DNA from: Psychromonas algicola
GTDB lineage: Bacteria; Pseudomonadota; Gammaproteobacteria; Enterobacterales; Psychromonadaceae
Assembly: GCF_004378355.1 (NCBI RefSeq)
Contig: NZ_SNUB01000033.1
Span: 1 to 38,162 of the forward strand
Direction of reading: 5' to 3'
DNA length: 38,162 nucleotides
Position 1 is the first letter of the stretch. Every line of letters begins with the position of its first letter. The position numbers and the translations under genes are program-made. Positions 37,832 through 38,162 of the stretch are shown piece by piece. The notes under the pieces were generated by a model. That model searched no databases and had not been told where the DNA came from. It saw only the letters and a program-made list of their open reading frames with translations.

Positions 37832-37902
37832 TGTGTTTGGTTTAGTTATTAGCTTCTACGCTGAAAATAGCTAACGTAAATAACAAATCTAGCAATAAAT
37901 TG

Positions 37903-37936
37903 AAGCCTCTGATAAATCATTATCAGAGGCTTTTTT
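37903..37936 (+). terminator. Intrinsic terminator after hslU
   Basis: A 12-bp perfect stem (37903-37914 with 37921-37932, core GCCTCTGATA) has a 6-base loop and ends in six T. It closes the hslVU operon, 71 bp after the hslU stop. Confidence 0.92.
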
Positions 37937-38039
37937 CGAAGGTTGAATATTTTTTGTTCGAGCTATGTTCAAGAGAGAGAGTTTTACTATATATTATAAA
38001 TAAAATGGTTAAAGATTAACTTCAAGTAGTAAAGCGGAG

Positions 38040-38162
38040 CTTGACCCTGTAAATAATTCTGTGTAATTACCATTTTTACAGATGTTTTTTCAAGCGGTCT
38101 TCAAACTCTATTATAAACCGATTCATGGCAGCTCTCCAACTATGGATCGGTTTTGACCATTT
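38040..38162 (-). mobile_element. IS256-family insertion sequence, terminal part (cut by window)
   Basis: The outer end of an insertion sequence lies here; the element continues beyond the right edge. The stretch GACCCTGTAAATAATTCTGT (38043-38062) looks like a terminal inverted repeat and is followed by a transposase 3' end on the minus strand. The exact outer border cannot be fixed without the other end. The hslU terminator is about 105 bp away, so the insertion sits in intergenic DNA. Confidence 0.65.
38076..38162 (-). CDS. IS256/mutator-type transposase, C-terminal fragment
   Basis: Only the last 28 codons are in the window. They read as KWSKPIHSWRAAMNRF followed by IIEFEDRLKKHL and a TAA stop. 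The pattern W-x2-PI-x2-W-x2-AMNRF-x3-F-x-DRL is the usual C-terminus of IS256-family DDE transposases. No frameshift is seen in this part. Whether the gene is intact cannot be judged here. Confidence 0.8.
   Translation of the reverse strand, partial: KWSKPIHSWRAAMNRFIIEFEDRLKKHL

Overview
The window is ordinary-looking chromosome from an AT-rich marine gammaproteobacterium of the Vibrionales/Alteromonadales type. Psychromonas or a close relative is my best guess; this is an inference from codon and protein flavour, gene order and a foldback repeat, not from any search. Housekeeping neighbourhoods follow the gammaproteobacterial pattern: nadB opposite rpoE-rseABC, sdhE-cptA opposite ygfZ, coaBC-dut-slmA opposite radC-rpmB-rpmG, cyaY opposite lptM-lysA-dapF-xerC-yigB-uvrD, and argS-ftsN-hslV-hslU. 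I see no tRNA, rRNA body, CRISPR array, prophage or defence system.

Layout. Positions 1-145 carry two rRNA-type promoters firing left, out of the window. 211-2862 is the sigma-E envelope-stress operon (minus) with its own sigma-E promoter. 2955-9146 holds nadB, cptA/sdhE, ygfZ and cyaA; a CRP-like site lies on the cyaA -10 element. 9110-10509 is the divergent metF/metJ pair with two MetJ-box arrays. 10614-10775 is a MITE-like foldback element. 10787-17285 is the accessory part: kdgK-eda (minus) divergent from two tandem PL17-type oligoalginate lyase genes (plus), separated by 624 bp with three copies of a GntR-like operator, a strong CRP-like site and another palindrome. 17524-20739 is coaBC-dut-slmA-mscS (minus). 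20857-23539 is radC, rpmB, rpmG, an unknown membrane-anchored protein and mutM (plus). 23628-26272 is cyaY, coaD and a lipoprotein 5'-nucleotidase (minus). 26344-33372 is lptM, lysA, dapF, xerC, yigB, uvrD (LexA box at its promoter) and a small helical protein of unknown function. 33501-37831 is argS, ftsN and the heat-shock protease hslVU with a sigma-32-type promoter. The right edge (about 38040-38162) is the terminal part of an IS256-family insertion sequence.

How it works together. The alginate segment encodes the inner part of alginate catabolism. Both lyases lack signal peptides, so they should act in the cytoplasm and cut imported oligoalginate to the unsaturated uronate monomer (DEH). 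A DEH reductase that is not in this window would make KDG, which KdgK phosphorylates and Eda splits to pyruvate and glyceraldehyde-3-phosphate. The CRP-like site and the repeated operator suggest catabolite control plus a specific GntR-type regulator encoded elsewhere. The most interesting items are this shared operator set, an active-site-adjacent insertion in the second lyase, the foldback element, a ferritin-like small protein with tyrosines where histidine ligands are expected, its possibly self-occluding leader, and the CRP site on cyaA.
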